From: Triops longicaudatus
Taxonomy: Eukaryota; Arthropoda; Branchiopoda; Notostraca; Triopsidae
Direction of reading: 5' to 3'
Assembly (NCBI GenBank): GCA_022885665.1
Contig: JAGQDJ010000041.1
Location: 340,187-404,186, forward strand
DNA: 64,000 nucleotides
Shown: positions 62,766-64,000 of the stretch, in pieces
How positions within the stretch are numbered: the stretch's first letter is position 1
How the letters are laid out: each line of letters begins with the position of its first letter
Notes under the pieces: generated by a model
Database searches by the model: none
Told to the model about the DNA's origin: nothing
The model's input: the letters and a program-made list of their open reading frames with translations, nothing else
Program-made: the position numbers and the translations under genes

Positions 62766-63628
62766 ATTCCTGATCCAGGACCAAACCGTGAAAAAGTTGA
62801 CTTAAAAAAAATCGGAGAAAACATTAAAAATATAATCACTGCCGAAATATAGATTTCTAACACGTATTAATGAGTTTGTTCAATTAGTGGCTCTCACGAC
62901 CAGTCTATGCTACACAAATCTTCGATTTTTTTTTTCTATCCCTTACATATCAGCATTGGTTTTTACATCCGGAACTGATTGGAAAAACCCGTCTAATGTG
63001 GCTTGTTTTTGTCTCTCCTTTCATACGGTTATGGGGAATTGCACGACGTTGTCGTTGAATATGTCTAGCATCTATTCGCTTCAATCTAATTTGCATGCAA
63101 CACTTTGGATTGTGCTTGAATTTCTTCCCACTTTCGTAATTAATTCGTTTACGGGTGCGGTAAGGGGAATCAGTGCGCTCATTCATTTCGTCAGAAAAAA
63201 ATCTCTGCTCTTCTTGTTAGTAGAATTCTCTGGTGCAGTTTTAGCATGACTTATAATAAAAAATAATAATTAAAACTAGGTAATCAAGCAGAGATACACA
63301 AGCAGGCTATTTCTCAGCAACTGTCTGGCGTGAAGAAACCAAGTTCTCTTTTGTAATGCATGCGTGCAGACTAGGAAACGTAGCCGCCATTTTGCAAAAA
63401 CTTTTTTGCTCACCCTAAGCGGTTCGTTGCAAGAGGCTGAGTTCGTTGTGCGAGTCATGTTTTCACCAGTACGAGCTCGTTGCGCAAGTTGTTCGCTATA
63501 CAATGCGTTCGTTCAGGGCCAGATTAACCATGGCGCAAGTGGCGCAAGTGCGCCGGGCCCACAGGCTTCAGGGGCCCACCAAACCAAACCAAATAAATTT
63601 AATGCCTATTTTTTATGAGTGAGTGAGC

Positions 63629-63646
63629 GTGTGTGTGTGTGTGTGT
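63629..63646. repeat. (GT)9 microsatellite
   Basis: Nine uninterrupted GT units, next to GAGTGAGTGAGC. Simple sequence repeat. Confidence 0.95.
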
Positions 63647-63710
63647 CCCCGCTAACTGCTGTATCGGTAGGCCTATACAATATGCAGGGGGGCGGTTCGC
63701 TATACAATAT

Positions 63711-63765
63711 AGGTTAGTTAAGTCAGGCAAGGTTAGGCCCTAACCTTACCTGACTTAACTAACCT
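63711..63765. repeat. Inverted repeat, 27-bp arms, one mismatch
   Basis: The arms 63711-63737 and 63739-63765 are reverse complements except at one position and sit around a single C. A TAGGCCTA motif lies 36 bp to the left. It is a fold-back of unknown origin. Confidence 0.8.
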
Positions 63766-64000
63766 AATGTAATCTGACATAATTGACTTAGCTTTTGCAT
63801 TGACTTTTCCACGAATTGCATAGACGCACCGGGATTAAATACGTTAAAAAGTAATAAATTAGGTTAGTTTCAGTTTTCTGAGACGGGAAAATTAGAAATC
63901 GAAGACGGGTTTATAACAGTAAAGTACAAATTAAACTTATCGAAATTAACGCAATTAAACCTGAGTTACTATACCTAACCTATCATAAAGTAAATTATTT

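Larger units (their letters stand above)
61998..64000. other. Repeat-rich DNA at the window end, no gene
   Basis: Past the tRNA there is a transposon-end fragment, a patch with GGGCCAGATTAACC and GGCCCACAGGCTTCAGGGGCCC (about 63517-63580) that looks like a dispersed repeat, a GT microsatellite and a fold-back. The short open frames show no domain. Confidence 0.55.

Noticed and set aside
1..64000. CRISPR arrays, phage, plasmid or bacterial operon features
   Set aside because: The sequence is a eukaryotic nuclear genome with spliced genes; no regularly spaced repeats or bacterial gene organisation were seen.

Overview
This window is nuclear DNA from an animal, most likely a pancrustacean (crustacean or insect). 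The genes are split by GT-AG introns, there is a eukaryotic tRNA-Asn(GTT), and the protein-coding genes are arthropod-like: two cuticle-type ZP-domain membrane proteins (one close to Dusky/Dusky-like/Miniature), a Misshapen-type Ste20 kinase and an insect-like TCTP. A pair of TATCGATA (DRE) motifs lies in a housekeeping promoter. Noncoding DNA is AT-rich and carries fold-back and decayed transposon-like repeats. I cannot name the species.

Layout. 1-7.9 kb: no gene seen. 7.96-12.6 kb: TATA-box ZP gene (dyl-like), plus strand. 12.6-23.3 kb: intergenic, with a fold-back element and a perfect 19-bp hairpin. 23.4-27.5 kb: second ZP gene, plus strand. 29.2-42.9 kb: a 12-exon plus-strand gene (modelled 1318 aa) that I read as a PARG-derived A-kinase-anchoring protein. 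Its halves form a poly(ADP-ribose) glycohydrolase-like fold with lost catalytic residues. They are separated by about 830 mostly disordered residues that contain RII-binding-type helices, and its C-terminus resembles SPHKAP/AKAP11. 45.6-58.2 kb: misshapen (MAP4K4/TNIK/MINK1 type), 21 coding exons, modelled 1310 aa. 59.05-60.06 kb, minus strand: homocysteine S-methyltransferase, 3 exons, 301 aa. 60.25-61.07 kb: Tctp, 4 exons, 172 aa, head-to-head with the methyltransferase across a 186-bp promoter. 61.92-62.0 kb, minus strand: tRNA-Asn. 62-64 kb: repeat-rich, no gene.

The genes are not a functional cluster. The two ZP genes look like a tandem family pair used in the apical extracellular matrix. 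The methyltransferase and Tctp probably share a promoter. The most novel item is the 29-43 kb gene. All exon models come from splice-site and reading-frame logic plus family recall; no alignment or transcript data were available.
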